DNA of 64,000 nucleotides from Babesia bovis T2Bo (lineage: Eukaryota > Apicomplexa > Aconoidasida > Piroplasmida > Babesiidae), in assembly GCF_000165395.2 (NCBI RefSeq), contig NC_010575.1, forward strand, positions 295,001-359,000, written 5' to 3'. The notes below the pieces were generated by a model. That model saw only the letters and a list, made by a program, of their open reading frames with translations. It did no database searches and was not told the DNA's origin. A program made the translations under genes and the position numbers. Shown one piece after another: positions 11,129-20,989 of the stretch (position 1 is its first letter; each line of letters opens with the position of its first letter).

Positions 11129-12265
11129 CTATGATTCCTTTGCGATATCAGTGTCTGCTGCAGTGTTTTCAGCAGTGTCTGTACCATTCAAATTCTTCTT
11201 CTTGGGGAAACACCATGTAAGTAGACCACATCGGTATGCATACCACAATGTCGGTACCATCAGTACCATTGAGTAGCCCAGGAGGGTGTATGACATATCA
11301 CCTAGTCTGTTTCGATGATCCTCCGTACTTGCCATTGCCATTGCTACCAGTGCTATCAGTATTACAACTGCTGCTAATATCCCGAAGCACATGCAATCCT
11401 TGGGCCAGTAGAATACCCTTTTATACTCCAGGCAGTACAAGGTAATGCCTAGGGCCAATAGATGAACCGATAGGAGGGGACACCCTGTAGTAATGAGTAA
11501 TACTGAGCCGCCGCCTTCATCTTCATCCTCACTAGCACTCTTGGGAACTGCCACAGCCAATATAGAGGCCACTGCAAGTGTTGATGCTATTAATGCCACT
11601 ACTTCCAATACAGTATACGGTAGCTTTAGTATAGTGTTCCATATCAATGCCATGGCATAACACTGAGTACAGGGTACTGCCATGTTACCAAGGTAGCTTA
11701 TAGTATGCATTACGGTACCTGCTTTATTGTCGTCAATGCGTCGACTATAGTCGTAACCGTCTTCCTCAACAAACCGTATCAGTGATACCGTTACTGCCAG
11801 AACTACTAGTACGACTAGCACTAAAACTATTGCACTACCATAGCAAATGTACTGGCTTTTGCAACATGGTCTACAGAATAGGTTACACTTCCATCCACAG
11901 TATAGGGTACCACCTAGTATACCCAGCAGTACTACTGCAACAGCGTAAATGGGATGTGTCGATTTGATGAATAAAGAATTCCAAAGACCCCAACCCTGTC
12001 GCTCCAATACCACTGCCATTACCTGTAGTACTACTAGTAGTGCCAGTAGCATCCAGTGGTACCAGGTCATTGGTTGTACTAGATACCCAGCATTTTTGCA
12101 TTGCCACAAACAGACACCTAGCAACACAATAGAGAGTGTAGTGGTAGTGGGTATTGCTGTAGCGTTGCCTGCGTCTATCAGGGACACCAAGAAACCCAGT
12201 GCCTGGCAGCACAAGTAGAGCCATAGAAGGACCAGTACTATAGTAGTACAGTTAGTTATATCCAT
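11129..12265 (-). CDS. multi-transmembrane (mtm-type) protein
   Basis: ATG 12265 opens a single-exon gene of 378 codons. Nine or ten hydrophobic segments run through the protein, beginning at residue 9 (VLVLLWLYLCCQALGFLVSL). The last loop carries KRVFYWPKDCMCFG and the C-terminus has a WCFPKKKN basic tail. The same layout recurs in the genes at 16415 and 20990: a YWP(K/R)D loop before the last two segments in the first, and a Y(R/K)CG(L/N)-type turn near the end in both. This defines a paralogous family scattered among the ves1 genes, as described for multi-transmembrane genes of B. bovis. Substrate and location are unknown. A multi-pass transporter-like or export role is possible but not shown by any motif. 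Confidence 0.75.
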   Translation of the reverse strand: MDITNCTTIVLVLLWLYLCCQALGFLVSLIDAGNATAIPTTTTLSIVLLGVCLWQCKNAGYLVQPMTWYHWMLLALLVVLQVMAVVLERQGWGLWNSLFIKSTHPIYAVAVVLLGILGGTLYCGWKCNLFCRPCCKSQYICYGSAIVLVLVVLVVLAVTVSLIRFVEEDGYDYSRRIDDNKAGTVMHTISYLGNMAVPCTQCYAMALIWNTILKLPYTVLEVVALIASTLAVASILAVAVPKSASEDEDEGGGSVLLITTGCPLLSVHLLALGITLYCLEYKRVFYWPKDCMCFGILAAVVILIALVAMAMASTEDHRNRLGDMSYTLLGYSMVLMVPTLWYAYRCGLLTWCFPKKKNLNGTDTAENTAADTDIAKES

Positions 12266-12661
12266 GATATCCTAGGAATCTACTATGTAGTACTTATAAG
12301 TAGTGATTTACTCACGATATCCTGGGATTCCATGGTAGCACTAGGGTGGTACTCAACGGAACCCAGTAGTGGTGAGGTTGTTACAGAGGCATGGGTATGT
12401 CCAAGTGAAGTGTGTTATAGAAGCTTCTATGAAGGCTCATTATAAGCAGATAATAACTACGGGGTGTGGGGGATTGAATGGTTTCATCGGTAGAGTCATA
12501 ATATTTCTCAGCAGTACTAGTTGGTACCGAAGTAGTGCTGTCGTACCGTTCCATGATATTCAGCAATATCACATGATCATCGTCAGAAAGATTACTATAT
12601 AGAGCTCCAGAAACACATTGTTTTTCATCTTGTCCACCTGACTACCCTAGGCTGTACTCAC
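12266..12661. other. intergenic; intron end of the broken ves1 copy and a short direct repeat
   Basis: Bases 12625-12661 are the start of a ves1-beta intron on the minus strand (GTGAGTACAGCCTAGGGTAGT), after which homology stops abruptly. Near 12264 and 12314 the block ATGATATCCTAGGAATC recurs as CACGATATCCTGGGATTC, a short direct repeat just upstream of the mtm gene. No coding region is supported. Confidence 0.5.
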
Positions 12662-15575
12662 CTGCTCCCTGATTCAACCTCTCCAGGTCATAGCCCATGG
12701 CAGCCATGAATGAACCGAGACCCTTATTGGCATCAATCTCTATCTCGTGCAGCTTACTATCCTTCCACCTCTTATTGTTGCCACCACCCGTTAGGAACCC
12801 CAACTGACTGAGTCCACTCCAGATGAGGCATACTGACCCTAGGAAAATACGGGCCAGGAGGTGGACATCTGTAGTACTGTTGGTAGTACTGCTACAATAA
12901 CGTACCCTGGGCGGCCTTCACTAGGTCGGCACTACCGGCACTACCTACTCAGGATTACTCCATATGGCTACCAATGGGTGCTTACCTGGTGTACCATTGA
13001 CTATGTTGGTCCATTGAGCATCCGTCTTGTTGTAGGCCGAGAGGTAGCATTTGTTGTTAGGATCACTAGCACTAGGACCAGTACCACACGACTTGCATTC
13101 ATGACAAGTAGTAGCACTACCACCAGTACCACCGGTACAACAAGTGGCACCACCACCAGTACTACTACATGTACACGCCTTCCCTATCCCCGTACTTTGT
13201 TTAGTACTACCATCTCCCTTAAGACAACAGATATCCTGATCCCCTTCCTCCCACCCAACCCACTTCTGTAGTCCCAGTGCCAAGTGGTCCATCAGTGTCT
13301 TTATAATCTTTTTACCACTACTTATAGTACTAGTGTAATACTAACCATATGTCACCACTACTGCAATGCCACCCGCACCTTATGGATTAACGTGCTGACT
13401 GTGTTCTTACCAGGATCTACTTGTAGAGATCCACTGGACACTTCTATGAAGTCCTTCAGTGACTTTTCTTTTTCACCTAGCTGCCGACCCTAGTTTCGTC
13501 TCCACATCCTTTAGCTTTCCATTACTACCACCATTATTCCCTGTCAGATTATCTAGTGCCGTCTTAGCTTCCTTTAGTTTCCCATTCAGCCCATTCTTAG
13601 CCCCCTCCAGTGCCATCTTAGCCTCCCCTAGTTTCTTTATAACCCCCTTCATCGCATCCTTATCCTTCCCTTCCAATGCCTGCTGGGCATTACCCAATTG
13701 TACCACTACTTCACCAATCTTCTCCAGTACATCCTTTAGCTTGCCTGCATCACTGCCATTCGATCCTAATGGCAGTTTGTTGAGTTTGTTCCCCATCTCC
13801 TTTACCCTACATTTCCTATCATGTTCCATGGGGTTACACCCCAGGCACATCCAGCTGATTACCCCCTTGGACACCAGATCCTTGCCATACCTACACTCGC
13901 GCCATTTACCTCCCATAGCAACTTTTACTTCACATTGCTTCCTTAGGAAATAGAGTTGATAGAACAGAGCCCTAATGTAGTGTACCACCTGGTTGTATGC
14001 TTGGATTGACACAGTGGGATATGTGAAGGAGCACTGAGAGTTGGCATAGAGGGAGTGAATGGCAGGAGAATCAGTGCCTTTAGTGTTACCAGTGCTTTTG
14101 CCTAGGCCACCCTGGATACCTATGAGGACCAGTGGGCAGTACTGGGTCACTGCTTGGAAGTGGGCGTAGAGGTCAACCTGTTGTACTGTGAAGGGCCGTG
14201 CATCTGGCTTAAAGGTGAAGGAGAGCTTTTGCTGGCTACTATCCTTGAATATATCATCTAGCTTCTCCTTACAGTGATCCATTATCTTTGTATACGCCTG
14301 ACTATAGGGCAATGCACTTAGCCAGTATAGGATCTCTCGGATGGTCTTAGGAGTCCGATTCTCCGCCTTCGGCGGAGTCTTTTTCTGCAATCCAGTAAAA
14401 TAGGAACATGATACAATATGGAGCTTGTACAAGGCACCTCGTTTGTCCTGATTAGTGTCGGTCCCATTGTCAGTGCCATCCTTGAAGGGTCCCTCCTTAT
14501 CAAATGCACCCTTATCTAAGGTATGTATGTATCCTGCATAGTTCATACCAGCTGGTTGTCTGAATGTATTAGCATTATCGTCAATGCCATGGACATTAGC
14601 ACCATTACCAGTATCCGGGAATCCCAAATATAACTTATCCCTTAACCCATCCCATATAATAGCATCCCATCTATTTCCAGGACCATGGTTATTCAACATA
14701 TCCTTAGGAAACCCTAGGGCCTGTAACCATTGGGACAGGGTACCGTCATCTAGGCCACTGCCGTCCAGGATATGGTTGTTCCACCGGGGGCTACTTTTAT
14801 GGTACTTTCCAGTCCAATACATATAAGTAATGCTACTCCAGATGAGACATACTGACCCTAGGAGGATACGGGCACATTGGTGGCGACGTTGGGAGGGCGT
14901 CAACTTGTCACGTAGATCTAGGATGGTGTTGCCACCAAGTAACGTACCATTGAGGTCATTCCATATAGGTTGTCGGTATGCCTGTTTCGTTCCACCTACG
15001 TATGAATCGAAGCTGACTATCCCTCCATATGCCGACTGATAAGTGTCCTTGTATATACGATGGCCACGGTTATTCGTCCCCTGATGGTCCTCCTGTTCGA
15101 TACAGATACACTTAGCCTTTTCTCCAGCACACCCACTACTACACTTATCCTTACAACAACACTTGCAGCATTTGCCTGCTAAAGCGCATTTACACTTCTC
15201 AGCAGTACACTGCGTGCCGCCACCAGTAATACAGCTACAAGTATGCGCATTACCACCACTATCCATACACTTCGTACACCTCCTTCCTAGGTGGTGTCCT
15301 TCATTACTGCTCTGATCGGGATCTTTCCATTTCATACATTCACATTTGTCGCACGGCGTGTTCGCTTTTACTTCGTCTAGATACTTGCAGCCACTATTTA
15401 TGCCATGTTGATTGTTATGGCCACTACCACCACAGCTACTGCCCTTATCACACTTATCTATCTTACTCCACCCAACTAGTGCACTGAGTACCTGTGCCAG
15501 CTGGTCTATGTAGGTCCGGACTACAGGGGGTACCACCACGGCAGTACTAGATGACCACCCTGAACATCTGGCACT
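12662..15575 (-). pseudogene. chimeric ves1 copy: alpha front half running into beta-like front exons
   Basis: On the minus strand, an alpha-type reading frame runs from about 15575 to a TGA at 13475-13473. It contains RTYIDQLAQVLSALVGW, a Cys-rich block, GSVCLIWSSITYMYWTGK, RTIREILYWLSALPYS, YCPLVLIGIQGG and the start of the Lys/Ala-rich coil. It then stops, lacking the rest of the coil, the conserved second half and the membrane segment. A second open stretch in a frame shifted by one base (about 13487-13411) ends at a GTAAGA donor. Beta-like exons follow at about 13340-12986 (LALGLQKWVGW and a Cys-rich block), 12944-12906 and 12868-12662 (ARIFLGSVCLIWSGL), matching exons 1-3 of the remnant at 685. 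Intron 12905-12869 is 37 nt, as in that copy. There is no start codon, no membrane exon and no frame-consistent join across the junction. Confidence 0.8.
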
Positions 15576-16414
15576 ATTATACTAAACTTGTACCAAAAGT
15601 ACCAAGCAACTTTTTATGAATCTCTTACTAAAAGTCTCACTAACTTTGCTATCAAATTTCTATGAATCGTTCATTAAAGTGGCTTATACAGTGTCGTTAT
15701 CTCTGTGTAGTCTAGTGAATGATTTGTGTTCTGTCTAAATACAGTGGAGACCTGTAGCAGGGACACTCTATTTCTATTGGGGATAACAATATATATTTAA
15801 GACATTATCGTAGTGACTAGCATTGTTTTGTTCACTAGGTAGTCACTGTATAGTTACATATTCATTAGCTTCATCGTTATCATATCAGTGATTACTACCT
15901 TGTACTGCTAGGATTCCATATAATAGTGTCTATAGTACTATATAGTATCTATTATCCCTTATAACAACGTCTATAATCCCATATAACGCCTATCAGTCCG
16001 TATAACAACATCTATGATCCTACATGACATCCATAACATTTCATAACAATGTCCATATTGATATATATAATACCTTCTAGTTAATATAACACATATTATC
16101 CCTTATAACAACCTCTACAATCCTAGATAGCATCTATAATTCCCTATAAAACCACCTATTCCCTACTACAACTTCTACCACCCCCTTTATCACCACCCCT
16201 ACCTCCACTCCCTCCATCACCACACCACCTCACCGCCACTGAATACCTACCCTACCCTTTCCCCTTTCCGTGATGCCATCATGGGGCATCACCACTTGAG
16301 CCCCTGTTGTAATACGCCGCCTATTCCACTGGGTACCACCGAATAGTAGTACTCACTAGTACCGGTAGTGGTGCTGCCGTAGCAGTGCACGCCTCCACAT
16401 CGCTACGCTTCACA
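15576..16414. repeat. ves1 flank repeat, degenerate tandem repeat and C-rich tract
   Basis: Bases 15580-15690 carry, on the minus strand, the ACTTTTAGTAA-type repeat found beside the other ves1 copies. Bases 15925-16150 form a degenerate tandem repeat of about 20-22 bp with the core ATCCCTTATAACAAC followed by a variant of GTCTATA. It repeats at least six times with drift. Bases 16150-16270 are C-rich on the plus strand and thus G-rich in the direction of the ves1 copy. The order G-rich tract, spacer, AT repeat, ves1 start mirrors bases 270-690. Confidence 0.65.
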
Positions 16415-17590
16415 ATGTCCTCCCAAGACACTGTAGAGGTGCTACCATGGTACCAATGGATGTTCATGGCGGTACTGGTACTTGGCGTTGCCATGGCAGT
16501 GGCACTCATTGTACGGACGGTATTACTAGCCACGGGATATGGTAGTGACGGTAATTCAGATCCATTATGTAGTACCTTGTCCTTTATGGTACTGCTATGC
16601 TATATAGGATTACATTTACTAGGGTACTATTGCCAGTATGTCAAAACGCCACTCACTAGGTGGTACCAATGGATGGTAATTACAGGATCACTCGCTATTG
16701 TGAGTGCTTGTTTTAGTGTATTAACAATATACACGAACTATACTAGTAACATTGCAAAGACAGCCTATATAGTACTGGCCAGTGCAGTAATGCAGTGTTT
16801 ATCCTATATAGGGTTCCTGGTTTGCGCCGTTAACACGCAGTGTTTCGGGTGCATCAATATACACAGGATAGCATTCTATGTGATGGCGGCATTATCGGCT
16901 ATAGGGTTCCTGGTATATATATTCATATTCCAGTGGTATTATGACAGTGCTGTGCAAGATTCGTGGAGCGGAGATGGTAACCATAGAAATAAAATATCTC
17001 TATTTAAGACTACTGTACCAACCAATTTGGTGTGTTCAATAATGCTCTGTGTTGGTGCCTACCAGGTGAACATGTGCTGCATCCCATGGTCCAGGTGGGA
17101 TGTACTGCTATTAGTACTCCTGGGTAGTGCCTTAGGGATCTTAATTGTTATTGTTATTAGTGGTCATGGCAGTCTATCTGGTGGTAATGACCCTGCTAGT
17201 TATATTTTGTTATTCTTGGCAACCATAGCTACTATAGTACTCCTGGTGATAATCCACTTCAAGGAGCCACTGTCACAGTATTGGCCCAGAGACCGAGTGG
17301 CTTGTGGAGTGCTCAGTCTCGTATCGCTAGTAGCGTGGATAGGCGTGATGAGCTTTTATGGTAATGATGAAAGGACTCCTCTATACTGCCTTGTAGTGTA
17401 CGGCTGTATTACATTTGGTGGTGCTCTGTACTATGGTTTCCGGAGTGGCCTTGCTCAGGGCAGTTGCTTCACCAAGAAGAGCACCGGTAGCTCAACACAG
17501 CTACAGGGTAGTGAAGAGGCAGTGAGTAGTACGGAAGTTACTGTAGAGAGTACATCTGACACAGTAGAAGTCACAAGAGACACTGAGTAG
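16415..17590 (+). CDS. multi-transmembrane (mtm-type) protein
   Basis: I chose ATG 16415 (MSSQDTVEVLPWYQWM) as the first ATG in a long open frame of 391 codons; the frame is open a little upstream but without ATG. About ten hydrophobic segments cover nearly the whole protein. It shares with the gene at 11129 a WYQWM turn, the loop QYWPRDRVACGVLS before the last two segments, and a C-terminal GFRSGLAQGSCFTKK turn. The hydrophilic tail (about residues 352-391) is Ser/Thr/Glu-rich. It is a single exon with no introns, unlike most core genes in the window. It belongs to the same accessory family; function is not known. Confidence 0.75.
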   Translation: MSSQDTVEVLPWYQWMFMAVLVLGVAMAVALIVRTVLLATGYGSDGNSDPLCSTLSFMVLLCYIGLHLLGYYCQYVKTPLTRWYQWMVITGSLAIVSACFSVLTIYTNYTSNIAKTAYIVLASAVMQCLSYIGFLVCAVNTQCFGCINIHRIAFYVMAALSAIGFLVYIFIFQWYYDSAVQDSWSGDGNHRNKISLFKTTVPTNLVCSIMLCVGAYQVNMCCIPWSRWDVLLLVLLGSALGILIVIVISGHGSLSGGNDPASYILLFLATIATIVLLVIIHFKEPLSQYWPRDRVACGVLSLVSLVAWIGVMSFYGNDERTPLYCLVVYGCITFGGALYYGFRSGLAQGSCFTKKSTGSSTQLQGSEEAVSSTEVTVESTSDTVEVTRDTE

Positions 17591-18457
17591 TACACGATAA
17601 CACTGCTCTAATGTAGTCTAGCTATTTGCTTGTAGTCCCTTGTTAGAACAGATACAGTTGAGACAGTGTTACTAATGGTGTGGATATCACTCTAGCTGGT
17701 TGGAAGTTCCAGAGTGGTTGGACAGATTAACTGGAGTATAGGGTATAATTAGAGATGATGTGACTTGGTGGCATTTAGCATTTAGGGGTATGCCCTATCT
17801 AGTTCCATTGATACATAACACAGGCACAATAAGGTGTACATATAGGTGGAAACCAATAGGATTGCAAAGCTGCGGTAGGTAAGAGACGTTAGCTGGTAGT
17901 GATATCATAGACAATGAATGTTGCAGTCTATTGGAGTAGTGGTAGTAGTAATTGTGACAGTGCTGGTGAGACACTGCTTGTTGTGGTATGTTACAACATG
18001 AAATGGCCTGTATAGTGACTTATAATGTAGTGATCTAAGGAACTGTAGTAATATCAATACTGCAATAATGCCACTATGGCACCACGTGGATGTAGAGTAT
18101 ACATTGTTGTGGAGACAATAGCATTTATGTAGTAGGCATAATGGCATTGGATATGGCCTGGTCGTATATACTTTCCATAGTATGTGGCACTGCAATTGGT
18201 ATTGTACACCTTAAGGAGTCATTGGCCAGCGCTGGTCTCTAGAACACCTATGCTGACAGCGATCTCATCAGTGTTTGACAATGAAACAACCATAAATACA
18301 ACAATAGCATATCATATTGATAGCCATTTCACAGTGTCATTAGAAGGTGCAAGGATGATCATCCATTAACTTTCCGGCAATTGTACTATGCATGGGGGGC
18401 ATGACAACAGCAATCGGTGCTTAATTAAGAAGCACACATTCCACTGACTTTGCCAAG
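17591..18457. other. intergenic, nothing recognised
   Basis: This stretch between an mtm-type gene and the intact SmORF is AT-rich and holds only short frames without motifs. It presumably contains the SmORF promoter, but I see no defined element. Confidence 0.4.
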
Positions 18458-18865
18458 ATGGTATCTTTCAACACAATACTAAAGCTCGGTGCAGTGGTGG
18501 CATTTGGACTTTCCACCACAGCTACCTCTACTGAAGTAGCCCAGGAACAGCCCAAGAAGGAGTCTTTCTTAAGCAGATTCTTTGGTAAGAGAGATGAACC
18601 TACCACGAAGCCTGAAGAAGTGTCCAAATCAGATAATGTAGAGACTCAAGAAAACACTGATACAGATGATCCACCGATGTTCACCGTTGAATGGTATCTG
18701 TTACCCAAGCCCGAAAACAGAAAACAACTTCGTGAAAGGTTGCCACCAAAATTAGCTGACGCTGTTCCAGAAAACTGTAAGGAGGCAATAGACCCTTCAG
18801 TGGTGAAAGACATTAGGTGGCTGTTGGAGATACTAGGAAAAAAACAGTTGTCAAACAAAAGCTAA
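18458..18865 (+). CDS. SmORF-type small secreted protein (intact)
   Basis: ATG 18458 opens 135 codons. The N-terminus is a signal peptide (hydrophobic core LKLGAVVAFGLSTTA), followed by EVAQEQPKKESFLSRFF, an acidic linker rich in Thr, Asp and Glu, and then VEWYLLPKPENRKQLRERL, ending in a Lys-rich tail. Leader, FLSRFF and EWYLLPKPENRK are conserved in the broken copy at 9487-9915. The family is known in B. bovis as small genes lying beside ves1 loci. Secretion is inferred from the leader; no enzymatic motif is visible. It is the only undamaged member in this window. Confidence 0.85.
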   Translation: MVSFNTILKLGAVVAFGLSTTATSTEVAQEQPKKESFLSRFFGKRDEPTTKPEEVSKSDNVETQENTDTDDPPMFTVEWYLLPKPENRKQLRERLPPKLADAVPENCKEAIDPSVVKDIRWLLEILGKKQLSNKS

Positions 18866-20989
18866 TCACACCCTTTATTTATGTGAATCGTTACTTTGGA
18901 CTACATAAATAAAACATAATGTTACTTAATGTCATAGTCTATAGACTTCTTTAGCTACCGGCATTTCCCATGATACGGTTAGTATACTATGTATAGACCT
19001 AGTTTATACCTACAACAACATTTCCCCAGTTATATACCTCCTAACAGCAACATGATAATCTGTTTTTCAATGTCATACGACACGCTGCTTCGTTAATATC
19101 TATGATAGATGGACTCAAGAGTGCTCCCATCGAAGCACCACTACATTATAATACATGATTGAATCTCTATAAATGAATCATCATGACTGCACAAGGTAAC
19201 TTCCTGGCAACATTGCTCATAGGTTAACATGTCATTATACCGTTAGTTATAATGTGATACAATGCAAATGAAGGCATAACCCGTGGTGGATCTACAATGG
19301 AATATGCTTCTATAATGGACAGTAAGAGATCTCATGTGCCTATGACACCACTTATATATATATATATATATATATATTTATCACACCGTATCATGGTCAA
19401 AAGGAGACAATAGCACTTGGTGAGGTAGCAAGTGATCTATCATGCCTTAACAATGTGCTGATTGTGGTAATTACGTTCGTGTTAGCGATATTTACCGCAA
19501 GGAACCATTGGTCAATACTATTCTGTAGAGCACCGGTTATGTGTAATGCTAATTACAGCTGCTACATCTGTATCAGCCTATTTAGCATATATCATATCAA
19601 GGCATATGTATGATATCGAGCAAGGCAAGTGTCTTCTGGTGATCCACAGGGCTGTTTTGTTTTGTGGTTTTATTAGGTGCAGACAACGTCTGGCGATGGT
19701 GTCCATATGGATGTAGAAAAAGAGTTCATACCATGTAAAAGCACAAATGGTATTGATCGTAATAGTATGATGCATTTTTCAGACTACACTCTCATCGAAT
19801 GTTGACTTAGTGAATCCACGAACAATGGTTGGGATAGAGATCTCTCGTTGTTAGAAATATATAAAAAAGTGGGTATGCCAAAGAGAATAGCTCAACTGAC
19901 ATAAGAACGGTACGTAGATTGAATAAGTTTAACATCGTCAAATTGAGTGTCTTTTAATTTGACGTTCAAACTATAAGTGTCCATACTACAGACATACCAC
20001 ATAGTACTAAGTTCTAGTATTTCATCCATAAAATGCAGCACAAAGGTTGTCATGACGATTAAATGTTAGAGTAGCAATGATTATTCGCCATTAATAGCCC
20101 ATTTAATACCAGGCGGAGCAGTAGTTAATCAGAGTCTGAATTACACCTGTTCGCATATTGTATGCTTGTGCTTACAGGTTAGAGATTCATATAAGCGACT
20201 CGCTGGTATAAGAGCTATACAATGAGTAACAATACAACATTGACAAAGCGTTCAACTTACAGATTTGCGACAACACGTGGCCAATCAGAAGGTAGGCTAG
20301 AAAACCAAAGTATATGAAATTAAATGAACAAAAGGATTCAGACATCACGTAATGTGAAGAATACTGGCAGAGTTGATATATTATAGATTATAACTGTTAA
20401 CATATAATGCGCGGAGATATTTTGCATCGCTAGCATGGTAGAGAAGAGGTTTGACGCAAAAATTACCAACAAGTAAGAAATGAACTGAGATTAACGAAGT
20501 GGCAAATGGTTCTTAACGCGTCTACAATATGTACATGATCAAAACAAAAAACAACCATAGACATCATCCAAGTGAATATGTGTAACTACCAATTCGAATA
20601 GTTAATTGCCTTCCTCAATATACTCAGTAAAAATCCATTACCTAGGACTGAATCTAGTTAAAGGTTCTGGAGTTGGCTGCTAACATTCAACTTACAACCA
20701 AAAGTAGCGTGAAAACGGCTCTAAGATGGAAATCCAATGGTGCGAACTACTGTCACCTGCCAATATACCTTAATCTTTCGTAAATCCTTTAGAATTAGAA
20801 CATATATATGGAATATAATGGTATACACTAAACATATAGGCAAGGAGCGTTATGAAAGGTGACTGAGAACCTATATTCACCACCAAATGGGAATCGCATG
20901 CCCCAATTTCCGCACGTCTTGGGATAGACACACCTGCGAAAAAGGTCACAAGGCACAATGCACATGGAATCCTTCTGCTGAAATATTCC
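18866..20989. other. long intergenic region with a TA microsatellite
   Basis: About 2.1 kb without a supported gene. A (TA)n run lies at about 19352-19377. The stretch 19800-20760 has many stops in all frames. The segment just before the next ATG, about 20760-20989, is open on the minus strand for 88 codons, but that frame has no motif. Confidence 0.5.

Noticed and set aside
19352..19377. TA dinucleotide run as an origin or CRISPR-like repeat
   Set aside because: Simple microsatellite without spacers or flanking structure; common in AT-rich intergenic DNA.
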